Assembly: GCA_964577305.1 (NCBI GenBank)
Contig: CAZNYS010000011.1
Coordinates: 1-64,000, forward strand
Length of the DNA stretch: 64,000 nucleotides
From: UBA9300 sp964577305
GTDB lineage: Bacteria; Bacteroidota; Bacteroidia; Bacteroidales; VadinHA17
Reading direction: 5' to 3'
The notes under the pieces are model-generated. The model searched no databases. It was given only the letters and a program-made list of their open reading frames with translations, and was not told the origin of the DNA. Shown piece by piece: positions 8,528 through 16,710 of this stretch. The stretch's first letter is position 1. Every line of letters begins with the position of its first letter. Position numbers and translations under genes: made by a program.

Positions 8528-9072
8528 TCACTGAATTCAGGGTCAGCTTTCACTATTTTAATCAGTGCTTCTTTACATAGATATTTTTTTCGGCGAGCGT
8601 AATCTGCTGATTTATAATTCATTTCACGGGCAATATGGCTATAATCATGACCTTTGATAACCATATTAAGCACTTCCTGGCATTCCGGTTTCAGTTTCAG
8701 GAAAGACCGCTGTACTATTTGTTCCAACGGAGTGTCAAGCAAATTCGAAGGATCAAAATCATCAACCAGTTCTTTATCCATCTCAACATTTTTCCTCTTC
8801 TTCCTGAGATGCTCGTGCCATAAATTCTTGGAAACACCAAAGACATATCCCTTAACATCGGTATTTTCTTCAAGGTTGTTAAGTTGTATCTTCTTGAAAA
8901 GTACCATCAGGGCATCCTGGAATATATCATATGCATCATCTTCCGTACCTGTATTCTTCAGTACATATGATTTTATGGTATCGAAAAATGAGTCATAGAG
9001 GTAGTTAACTGATTTATCGTCCCCCTTTCGTATTCCCTCTATTAATTTTGTATCTGAGTGTTTATTTAACAC
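8506..9072 (-). CDS. ECF-type RNA polymerase sigma factor
   Basis: 188 residues with sigma-70 region 2 ('YLYDSFFDTIKSYVL', 'DDAYDIFQDALMVLFKKI') and region 4 ('LKPECQEVLNMVIKGHDYSH', 'IAREMNYKSADYARRKKYL'). The start is GTG at 9072; the nearby ATG is out of frame. A candidate primary-sigma promoter lies just upstream (9092-9123). Its tail overlaps the CHAT gene end-to-end. ECF factors in Bacteroidetes are usually held by a membrane anti-sigma; the single-pass TPR protein at 4168-4902 fits, though it is not directly adjacent. Confidence 0.9.
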   Translation of the reverse strand: MLNKHSDTKLIEGIRKGDDKSVNYLYDSFFDTIKSYVLKNTGTEDDAYDIFQDALMVLFKKIQLNNLEENTDVKGYVFGVSKNLWHEHLRKKRKNVEMDKELVDDFDPSNLLDTPLEQIVQRSFLKLKPECQEVLNMVIKGHDYSHIAREMNYKSADYARRKKYLCKEALIKIVKADPEFSDYTDFNL

Positions 9073-9091
9073 TTCATAATAGTATTTGAGG

Positions 9092-9123
9092 CAAATATAG
9101 TATTTCCAAATAATTAACTCAAT
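9092..9123 (-). promoter_or_regulatory. Candidate promoter for the sigma gene
   Basis: On the minus strand, ATTG (9123-9120), a 20-base spacer and a perfect TATATTTG (9099-9092) match the Bacteroidetes TTTG-N20-TAnnTTTG pattern with one mismatch. The start codon follows about 20 bases downstream, giving a very short leader. Confidence 0.5.
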
Positions 9124-9152
9124 GATTTAAGACTAATAAGCAGTTGTAACAG

Positions 9153-9160
9153 TATGTTTG
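9153..9160 (+). promoter_or_regulatory. -7 type element upstream of the C39 ABC exporter
   Basis: TATGTTTG matches the TAnnTTTG consensus and sits 49 bases before the ATG of the exporter. No good TTTG is found at the expected upstream distance, so the promoter may be weak or activator-dependent. Confidence 0.35.
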
Positions 9161-9209
9161 AATAGAATCAAATAATAGATATATTTACAGACTTTAACTA
9201 TTGTTCGGT

Positions 9210-11396
9210 ATGTCATTTCCTTTCGAAAGGCAAGCAGATGCTATGGATTGTGGTCCTACCTGTCTTCAGATGGTTGCCCGTTTCTATGGTAAGAAGTTCA
9301 GCCTCCCTGATTTGAGGGGCAAGAGTTATATTACCAGGGAGGGAGTTTCTTTCCTGGGTATATCCGAAGCAGCAGAATCAGTTGGATTCAGGACTATTGG
9401 TGTTCGTATACCTTTTGCCAAGCTTGCTGAAGAGACTCCATTACCCTGTATTGTGCACTGGAGGCAAAAACATTTTGTTGTAGTACATAAGATTAAGAAA
9501 GACAGCGTGCATGTTGCCGATCCTGCAAGGGGACTGGTGAAATATTCCAGGGAAGAATTTGAGAAAAACTGGGCTATGACAACGATCGATGAGGAAAAGG
9601 TGGGTCTGGTACTGATACTTCAACCCACTCCTGAATTCTATGAGCAGGAAGAGGCAAAAGAGGGGAAATCAGGATTCAGCTTTCTTCTACGTTATATTAA
9701 GATGTACAGGAAGTATTTCTTCCAGATCTTTCTTGGATTATTCATAGGTAGTCTTATACAGCTGATCTTTCCGTTTCTGACACAGTCGGTTATCGATATC
9801 GGTATAAATACCAATGACCTTGGATTTATTTACCTTATACTTTTTGCACAACTTGCCCTGGTTTTAGGGAGAATGACCGTTGAATTTGTTCGTGGATGGC
9901 TGTTACTGCATATCAGTACCAGGGTTAACGTGGCCATTGTTTCAGGCTTTCTTTACAAACTGATGGCTTTGCCAGTATCATATTTCGATACCAAGTTAAG
10001 TGGTGACCTGTTACAGAGAATTGAAGATAACCAGCGGATAGAGTCATTTCTCAGTAACACCTCATTAAGTGTGCTGTTCTCGTTTGTTAACCTCCTGGTT
10101 TTCGGTATTGTCCTGGCTATATATAATTCAACCATACTGCTTATCTTCCTTGCCGGCACTACTTTTTACATTGCCTGGGTATCCGTTTTTATGCGGTCGC
10201 GTGCTCAGCTTGATCATAAGAGGTTTAAACAGCTGTCTGACAATAATGCCAAACTGATTGATATAATCACCGGTATGCAGGAGATTAAGCTTACTCAAAG
10301 TGAAACAAGTAAAAGATGGGATTGGGAGAATGTCCAGGCATCACTGTTCAAAACAAGAGTAAAGGCAATGAGTCTTTCACAATACCAGCTTGCAGGTGGA
10401 AGATTGATAAATGAAGCATCCAATGTGCTTATTACTATTATCGCGGCTGCTGCAGTATTATCAGGGAGCATGACACTTGGTATGATGCTGGCCGTACAGT
10501 TTATTATCGGCCAGTTAAATATCCCGGTGAACCAGATGGTTGTGTTTTTCAGGACAGCACAGGATGCAAGAATGAGCCTTGACAGGCTTTCTGAAATACA
10601 ATCCAGTCAGCCTGAAGAGTTGGAGGATGAAATGAAAGTAAAAAACCTGCCGGCAAACAAGAATATCTATATAAATAACCTATCATTCCAGTATGAAGGG
10701 CCACGTTCACCATTTGTCCTGAAAGATATCGATATAGTAATACCTGAGAAGAAGATCACTGCCGTGGTTGGTACCAGCGGCAGCGGAAAGACAACAATGC
10801 TAAAACTTATGCTTGGATTCTATAACCCTGTTGAAGGAGATATACTGGTTGGCGACACAAACCTCAGGAATCTCAGTCTCAAAGTATGGAGACAAAAGAT
10901 AGGTGTAGTGATGCAGGACGGTTATATTTTTCCTGATACCATAGCTAATAATATTGCTCCCGGCATTGATGTAATTGACAGTGATAAATTATTAAAATCA
11001 ATCTCAATTGCTAATATGAACGATTTTGTTGATACTTTGCCATTGGGCATAAATACAAGGATAGGACATAACGGTCATGGATTGAGCCAGGGACAGAAAC
11101 AACGAATATTGATAGCCAGGGCAGTATATAAAAATCCTGATTACCTGTTTTTTGATGAGGCCACAAACTCACTTGATGCCGCCAATGAAAAGAAGATAGT
11201 TACAAATCTTAATGAATTTTTCTCAGGCAAGACAGTGTTGATAATTGCTCACAGGCTAAGTACGGTGCGTAATTCTGATAATATTGTGGTTATCGATAAA
11301 GGCCGGATGATAGAAAGTGGCACTCATCCTGAACTGATAAGCAGGAAAGGCATATATTACAACCTGGTACGTGACCAGTTGGAGCTTGGTAACTGA
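9210..11396 (+). CDS. Peptidase-containing ABC exporter (C39 peptidase, PCAT/bacteriocin type)
   Basis: 728 residues from ATG 9210 (a TTG three codons upstream is possible). An N-terminal C39 peptidase (~1-135) has all expected catalytic residues: Q8 and C14 in 'ERQADAMDCGPTCLQ', H88 in 'QKHFVVVH', D104 in 'VADPARG'. A six-helix transmembrane domain follows (~155-430), then the ATPase with Walker A 'GTSGSGKTT' (521-529), signature 'LSQGQKQR', Walker B 'YLFFDEATNSLD' and switch His 'IIAHR'. Such transporters cut double-glycine leaders and export the core. The only GG-leader peptide gene I found nearby is 5165-5299. A HlyD adaptor follows 6 bases downstream. Confidence 0.95.
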   Translation: MSFPFERQADAMDCGPTCLQMVARFYGKKFSLPDLRGKSYITREGVSFLGISEAAESVGFRTIGVRIPFAKLAEETPLPCIVHWRQKHFVVVHKIKKDSVHVADPARGLVKYSREEFEKNWAMTTIDEEKVGLVLILQPTPEFYEQEEAKEGKSGFSFLLRYIKMYRKYFFQIFLGLFIGSLIQLIFPFLTQSVIDIGINTNDLGFIYLILFAQLALVLGRMTVEFVRGWLLLHISTRVNVAIVSGFLYKLMALPVSYFDTKLSGDLLQRIEDNQRIESFLSNTSLSVLFSFVNLLVFGIVLAIYNSTILLIFLAGTTFYIAWVSVFMRSRAQLDHKRFKQLSDNNAKLIDIITGMQEIKLTQSETSKRWDWENVQASLFKTRVKAMSLSQYQLAGGRLINEASNVLITIIAAAAVLSGSMTLGMMLAVQFIIGQLNIPVNQMVVFFRTAQDARMSLDRLSEIQSSQPEELEDEMKVKNLPANKNIYINNLSFQYEGPRSPFVLKDIDIVIPEKKITAVVGTSGSGKTTMLKLMLGFYNPVEGDILVGDTNLRNLSLKVWRQKIGVVMQDGYIFPDTIANNIAPGIDVIDSDKLLKSISIANMNDFVDTLPLGINTRIGHNGHGLSQGQKQRILIARAVYKNPDYLFFDEATNSLDAANEKKIVTNLNEFFSGKTVLIIAHRLSTVRNSDNIVVIDKGRMIESGTHPELISRKGIYYNLVRDQLELGN

Positions 11397-11402
11397 TTAA
11401 TT

Positions 11403-12716
11403 ATGACGAAACAGTCACATGAAATAAGATATTCCCGACCCGTGGAGGATATAATGAACACCCCTCCCAGGTCTATGGTTCGATGGGGCACTGCAATAGC
11501 GACAATAGTAATAATATTGCTTCTGTTCCTTTCCTGGATTATAAAATACCCTTATATAATAAGGGCTGAAGCCGTAATAACAACAGAAAAGCCGCCGGCA
11601 AATATAGTTGCAAGGGTATCAGGTAATATAGAACATCTCTTTGTAAGCGACGGAGAAAAGATTTCATCAGGATCAATCCTTGGAGTAATGGAAACTACCG
11701 CTACTTACGAGAGTATACAGTGGTTGAGTTCATTGCTCGATACGGTGAAAACAGAAGACATGTCATCTGCAAATGAAAAAGTGATCCGGAAATTACCGAA
11801 TAACCCTGTTCTGGGTGAGATACAGGATCAGTATTCAACCTTCAGGAAAAACTACTATGACTATATAAACCATATAGAAATTGACTATTACGGGAAAAAA
11901 ATAGAGGCTGTTAATGAGGAAATAAAGAGTATCGAAGACTATATCAGGCAGCTCAAAAGCAAAGAGGCCCTGACAGCCTCTAACCTTGAGGTAGAGAAAA
12001 AGAAATACCTGAGAGATTCACTACTGAACGAGCAGAACATTTTACCTGATGCTGAACTGGAAAATTCAAAGCAGAAATTTTATTCCTTAAAGATCGAACT
12101 GGTTCAGGTTGTACTGGAAGCTTCATCAAGACGTATTGACCTTGCATCTAAAAAGCAGGAGTTGCAGGATTTGACTGCTGCCCGCGAAGAAGAAAGACAA
12201 AGGTATATTTCCGCCGTTGACGATGAGCTTATGAAACTTAAAGCAAGACTCGAATGGTGGATACAGGATTACCTGCTCGTTTCACCCATTGACGGAAATG
12301 TGACTTTTACGAGGTACTGGTCAGAAAATCAGTCTGTAAGGGAAGGAGAAACAGTAATGACGGTTGTGCCCCAGGGCGAAAGTGAAATATTTGCCCGTAT
12401 TATGATCCCGATGGCAGGCTCCGGGACAGTGAAAGAAGGGCAGAATGTTAACATACAGCTGGAAGGATATCCTTACCTTGAATATGGAATGGTTCAGGGT
12501 ATAATAGAATCACGTTCACTGGTCCCACAAGAAGATCTATATGTCCTCGATGTTAGTTTACCCGACGGCTTATCAACATTTTATGGAAAGCAACTCGATT
12601 TCAGCCAGAATATGTCAGGAAGGGCTGAAATTATAACCGAGGATATGAGGTTGATCGAGAGACTGATATATCCTTTTAAATACCTTGTCGAAAAGAACAG
12701 GAGAGCGGGCAATTAA
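11403..12716 (+). CDS. HlyD-family membrane-fusion adaptor of the peptide exporter
   Basis: 437 residues. A cytoplasmic N-terminus precedes one transmembrane helix (~29-50, 'IATIVIILLLFLSWIIKYPY'), a biotinyl-lipoyl-like half ('ARVSGNIEHLFVSDGEKISS'), a long coiled coil (~150-290), the second lipoyl half ('VSPIDGNVTF') and a beta-barrel region. This is the usual partner that couples a C39 ABC exporter to an outer-membrane channel across the periplasm. It starts 6 bases after the exporter stop, so they form one operon. No TolC-like gene is in the window. Confidence 0.92.
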   Translation: MTKQSHEIRYSRPVEDIMNTPPRSMVRWGTAIATIVIILLLFLSWIIKYPYIIRAEAVITTEKPPANIVARVSGNIEHLFVSDGEKISSGSILGVMETTATYESIQWLSSLLDTVKTEDMSSANEKVIRKLPNNPVLGEIQDQYSTFRKNYYDYINHIEIDYYGKKIEAVNEEIKSIEDYIRQLKSKEALTASNLEVEKKKYLRDSLLNEQNILPDAELENSKQKFYSLKIELVQVVLEASSRRIDLASKKQELQDLTAAREEERQRYISAVDDELMKLKARLEWWIQDYLLVSPIDGNVTFTRYWSENQSVREGETVMTVVPQGESEIFARIMIPMAGSGTVKEGQNVNIQLEGYPYLEYGMVQGIIESRSLVPQEDLYVLDVSLPDGLSTFYGKQLDFSQNMSGRAEIITEDMRLIERLIYPFKYLVEKNRRAGN

Positions 12717-12823
12717 TAATCAGTCGGCATTTTAATACAAAAAATTTAGATTTTTAGCATTCTGTCATCTTCGGCAATAGATATGACCAGTGTTTAAGTT
12801 GTTGTGTAACAGTGATAAAATAT

Positions 12824-12848
12824 AAAAACTCTTATTCTTTGAGTTTTT
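12824..12848. terminator. AT-rich stem-loop after the exporter operon
   Basis: An 8-bp perfect stem (12824-12831 AAAAACTC with 12841-12848 GAGTTTTT) around a 9-base loop, with the T run being part of the 3' arm. It lies ~110 bases after the HlyD stop and 90 bases before the DUF349 gene. The low GC content of the stem makes it a moderate call. Confidence 0.45.
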
Positions 12849-12938
12849 CTAAATAATTCGATATTTTCGTAACCTTGATTGGTCTCAGATTTAAGTAATT
12901 AATAAATCTGCAAATGTGCTCAAATAAAAGGATTAGTT

Positions 12939-15035
12939 ATGACTGTTATAAATCCGGATGATTCTGTTCGTGATGAACAATTCGATGCAGAAAATGAATC
13001 TGCCGAAACTAATAGTGAAACCAACAAAGCTGAAACAAAAGCTGAATCAAAAGAAGAAGGATCTACCACCAATGGTGAGGATTTGAAATCCGAACCTGAT
13101 AAAGAGGCTTCCGTCTCCGCCATGGCTGCGGAGGATAAGAAGGTTAAGGGAAAAGAAGAAGAATCTACTAATGGTGAAGATTCAAAATCCGAACCTGATA
13201 AAAAGCAAAAAGCTGAGGAGAAAGAGGAGGCTAAGGCAGATGACATTTCAGAGGATAGTGAAGATTCGTCAGGAAAGGGAACTGAGGAAGAACCTGACGA
13301 ATTGCCGGAGGTTGACTATACGGGGAGATCTAAGGTTGAGCTCACGGAAACTCTTGAATTACTTATTGAAAACAGGCCGCTGAATGAGATAGTCGATGAT
13401 GTTGACAAGATAAAAACCATATTCTATAAAAAGCATAAGGCAGAACTCGATAAAAAGAAGAAAAAATTCCTGGAAGAAGGAGGGAGAATTGAAGATTATC
13501 AGCCTGCCGATGATCCGTTGGAGCTTAAAATAAAAAACCTTCTTGCCCGCTTCAGGGGTAAGAAAACTGAATACAACAAACAGCTCGAAGTTGAGAAACA
13601 GGAAAACCTCAGGAAAAAGTATGATATAATTGATAAGATAAAAGACCTGGTTAACAGGGAAGAATCAATTAATAAAACATTCCAGGAATTCAGGGATTTG
13701 CAGGCCCAGTGGCACTCAACAGGCATAGTGCCTCAGTCTTCGCTCAGGAACCTTTGGGAAACCTATAACCTGAATGTTGAAATTTTCTATGATTATATTA
13801 AGATTAACAAGGAACTGAGGGACCTGGACTTAAAAAAGAACCTGGAAAGCAAAATTAAGCTGTGCGAAAAAACGGAAGAACTTTTATTGGACCCCAATGC
13901 TGTGAATGCTTTCAGAGCTCTTCAGGAATACCACCAGCAATGGAGAGAAATAGGGCCGGTTCCAAGAGAGTCAAGGACAGAATTGTGGGATAGATTCAAG
14001 GCTGCTACTTCAAATATAAATAAGAGACATCACGAATATTTTGAAAAGCAGAAGGACGAACAAAAAAAGAATTTGGAAGCCAAAACGGCATTATGCGAAA
14101 AAGTAGAGGAAATAAATAATCTTAAATTAAAAACCTTCAAAGATTGGGAAAGTAAAGCCAAAGAGGTAATTGAAATACAAAAAGTTTGGCGTACTATAGG
14201 CTTTGCTCCCAAAAGACATAATAACAGCATTTACCAGAGATTCAGAGAAGGCTGTGATGCTTTCTTCCAGGCAAAAAGAGAATTCTATGCCGAAAACAGA
14301 GAACAGCAGTTGGCTAACCTTCAGAAAAAAACTGAATTATGCATGCAGGCAGAAACATGGAAGGACAGCACTGAATGGAAAGAAGCAACTGATGCCCTGA
14401 TAAACTTGCAGAAAGAATGGAAGGAGATAGGTACTGTTCCCAGAAAACACTCGGATAAAATATGGCGACGATTTAGAAAAGCCTGTGATCGCTTTTTTGA
14501 AAGAAAATCAGAACATTTTACTGAACTGGACAGCTCCTTTGAAGATAATCTTAAAGAAAAAGAAAAGCTTATAGACGAACTTGAAAATTTCGATCCGGGG
14601 GACGATATTAATGAGGCTTTTGAAAAACTTAAGGAGATTCAAAGAAAATGGACTGAAGTAGGTTTTGTACCATATAAAGATAAGGATAAAATAGGAAACC
14701 GGTACAGGAATGCCCTGAATGAACAATTCGACAGGCTGAAAATAGATGAGGACGAGAAAGCTATTCTTAAATTTCAGACAAAGCTGGAGAATATCAAGGA
14801 AACGCCAAAAGCAACAAGAAAACTAAGGGGAGAGAGAGAAAAATTCATAAACAGGATTAAACAACTTGAGAATGACATTGTTGTGTGGGAAAATAATATT
14901 GGCTTCTTTTCAAAATCAAGCAATGCAGAGTCGATGATCCAGGAAGTGCAGTCAAAAATTGACAACGCGAAGAAAACAATAGAAGTGCTTGAAGAAAAAA
15001 TAAAGCTGATTGACCAGTCGGGAATTGATAATTAA
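12939..15035 (+). CDS. DUF349 repeat protein with acidic N-terminal tail
   Basis: 698 residues. The first ~125 residues are low-complexity, rich in Glu, Lys, Ser and Asp, and contain an in-frame direct duplication ('NGEDLKSEPDK' and 'NGEDSKSEPDK', offset 33 residues). The rest is helical with at least five DUF349 repeats, recognisable by 'QWHSTGIVPQSS', 'QWREIGPVPRES', 'VWRTIGFAPKRH', 'EWKEIGTVPRKH' and 'KWTEVGFVPYKD', and ends in a coiled coil. There is no signal peptide, so it should be cytosolic. The function of DUF349 is not established. It is 29 bases upstream of pyrG in the same direction. Confidence 0.88.
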   Translation: MTVINPDDSVRDEQFDAENESAETNSETNKAETKAESKEEGSTTNGEDLKSEPDKEASVSAMAAEDKKVKGKEEESTNGEDSKSEPDKKQKAEEKEEAKADDISEDSEDSSGKGTEEEPDELPEVDYTGRSKVELTETLELLIENRPLNEIVDDVDKIKTIFYKKHKAELDKKKKKFLEEGGRIEDYQPADDPLELKIKNLLARFRGKKTEYNKQLEVEKQENLRKKYDIIDKIKDLVNREESINKTFQEFRDLQAQWHSTGIVPQSSLRNLWETYNLNVEIFYDYIKINKELRDLDLKKNLESKIKLCEKTEELLLDPNAVNAFRALQEYHQQWREIGPVPRESRTELWDRFKAATSNINKRHHEYFEKQKDEQKKNLEAKTALCEKVEEINNLKLKTFKDWESKAKEVIEIQKVWRTIGFAPKRHNNSIYQRFREGCDAFFQAKREFYAENREQQLANLQKKTELCMQAETWKDSTEWKEATDALINLQKEWKEIGTVPRKHSDKIWRRFRKACDRFFERKSEHFTELDSSFEDNLKEKEKLIDELENFDPGDDINEAFEKLKEIQRKWTEVGFVPYKDKDKIGNRYRNALNEQFDRLKIDEDEKAILKFQTKLENIKETPKATRKLRGEREKFINRIKQLENDIVVWENNIGFFSKSSNAESMIQEVQSKIDNAKKTIEVLEEKIKLIDQSGIDN

Positions 15036-15064
15036 TATACTCTTTGTAATATAAAAAATTAGTT

Positions 15065-16684
15065 TTGGCAGAGGTAAAATATGTATTTGTAACAGGTGGA
15101 GTTACTTCATCGCTGGGTAAAGGTATTATTTCTTCATCACTTGCAAAACTTTTGCAATCGAGAGGTTATAATGTAACAATCCAAAAACTCGATCCTTATA
15201 TAAACGTTGATCCGGGTACCCTTAATCCGTATGAACATGGAGAATGTTATGTTACGATCGATGGGGCAGAAACAGATCTTGACCTGGGTCATTACGAAAG
15301 GTTCCTTAATGTACACACATCACAGGCAAATAATGTTACTACGGGGCGTATATACAAGACAGTTATAGAAAAAGAGCGTAAGGGAGATTACCTTGGTAAA
15401 ACAGTACAGGTCATTCCTCATATCACTGATGAAATAAAAAGGAGTATAAAACTGGTCGGTACAAGTGGGGAATATGATATAGTAATAACTGAAATAGGGG
15501 GTACTGTAGGTGACATTGAGTCATTACCATATATTGAAGCTGTCAGGCAGATGAAATGGGAACAGGGATTAAATAACTGCGTGGTCATTCACCTTACCCT
15601 GGTACCTTACCTGAGTGCTACGGGTGAGCATAAAACAAAACCAACTCAACATTCGGTAAAAACATTACTGGAAGCAGGAGTACAACCTGATGTGCTCGTA
15701 CTGAGGACAGAAATGGAACTGACAGAGGATGTCAAAGAAAAAGTAGCCCTTTTCTGTAACGTTGATAAACAATCTGTAGTGCAGTCGGTTGATGTATCTT
15801 CAATATACGAGGTGCCTATAAAGATGCTGGAGGAAGGACTGGACAGAACAGTACTTAACAGGCTTAAACTGGATTTGAAACAAGAACCACCCCTCGTGAT
15901 ATGGCGTGATTTCCTCAGAAAACAGTCTAATCCCAGGACAAAAGTTACCGTAGGCCTGGTTGGCAAGTATGTTGAATTACCTGATGCATATAAATCCATA
16001 ACCGAATCTTTTGCCCATGCCGGTGCAGCCAATGAATGCCAGGTTGATCTTCAACTGATACATTCTGAAGAGATTATACCCGAAAATGCCTCATCCCAGC
16101 TTGAACACCTTGATGGTATAATTGTAGCCCCGGGTTTCGGGCCGAGGGGGATAGAAGGTAAGATAACAACCGTAAAATACGCCAGGGAAAATAATATTCC
16201 TTTCTTTGGAATATGCCTTGGCATGCAATGTGCCGTAATAGAATTTGCACGAAATGTCCTGAATTATGAAAAGGCTGATTCAACCGAGATGAATCCAAAA
16301 ACAAAGTTTCCCGTTATAGATCTTATGGAAGAGCAAAAAAGCATAACTTACAAGGGAGGAACAATGCGACTTGGAGGATATAAATGCAAAATAGAAAAAG
16401 ACTCAAAGGTATATCATGCCTATGGAAAAACAGAAGTAATTGAAAGACACAGGCACAGGTTTGAATTCAATAATAAATATCTCAGGGATTTTACAGATGC
16501 AGGTATGGTCGCTACAGGGATCAATCCGGAATCTGACCTTGTTGAAATAATGGAAGTACAAGATCATAAGTGGTTTGTGGGCGTGCAATTCCATCCTGAA
16601 TACAGCAGTACTGTTGTAAACCCTCATCCCCTGTTCGTGGAATTTATAAAAGCCTGCTGCACAAAAAAGAATGTGATCGAATAG
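15065..16684 (+). CDS. pyrG: CTP synthase
   Basis: Makes CTP from UTP, ATP and glutamine. The 539-residue length is standard. The N-terminal synthetase domain has 'VFVTGGVTSSLGKGI' and 'LDPYINVDPGTLNPYEHGE'; the C-terminal class-I glutaminase has the nucleophile Cys in 'FFGICLGMQCAVIEFA' and the His-Glu of 'GVQFHPEYSS'. The start is TTG (15065-15067), directly followed by the family's usual N-terminus 'AEVKYVFVTGG'. It is followed by yidC after 26 bases. Confidence 0.98.
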   Translation: MAEVKYVFVTGGVTSSLGKGIISSSLAKLLQSRGYNVTIQKLDPYINVDPGTLNPYEHGECYVTIDGAETDLDLGHYERFLNVHTSQANNVTTGRIYKTVIEKERKGDYLGKTVQVIPHITDEIKRSIKLVGTSGEYDIVITEIGGTVGDIESLPYIEAVRQMKWEQGLNNCVVIHLTLVPYLSATGEHKTKPTQHSVKTLLEAGVQPDVLVLRTEMELTEDVKEKVALFCNVDKQSVVQSVDVSSIYEVPIKMLEEGLDRTVLNRLKLDLKQEPPLVIWRDFLRKQSNPRTKVTVGLVGKYVELPDAYKSITESFAHAGAANECQVDLQLIHSEEIIPENASSQLEHLDGIIVAPGFGPRGIEGKITTVKYARENNIPFFGICLGMQCAVIEFARNVLNYEKADSTEMNPKTKFPVIDLMEEQKSITYKGGTMRLGGYKCKIEKDSKVYHAYGKTEVIERHRHRFEFNNKYLRDFTDAGMVATGINPESDLVEIMEVQDHKWFVGVQFHPEYSSTVVNPHPLFVEFIKACCTKKNVIE

Positions 16685-16710
16685 TATAAAATTAATTACA
16701 CGTGGATTAA

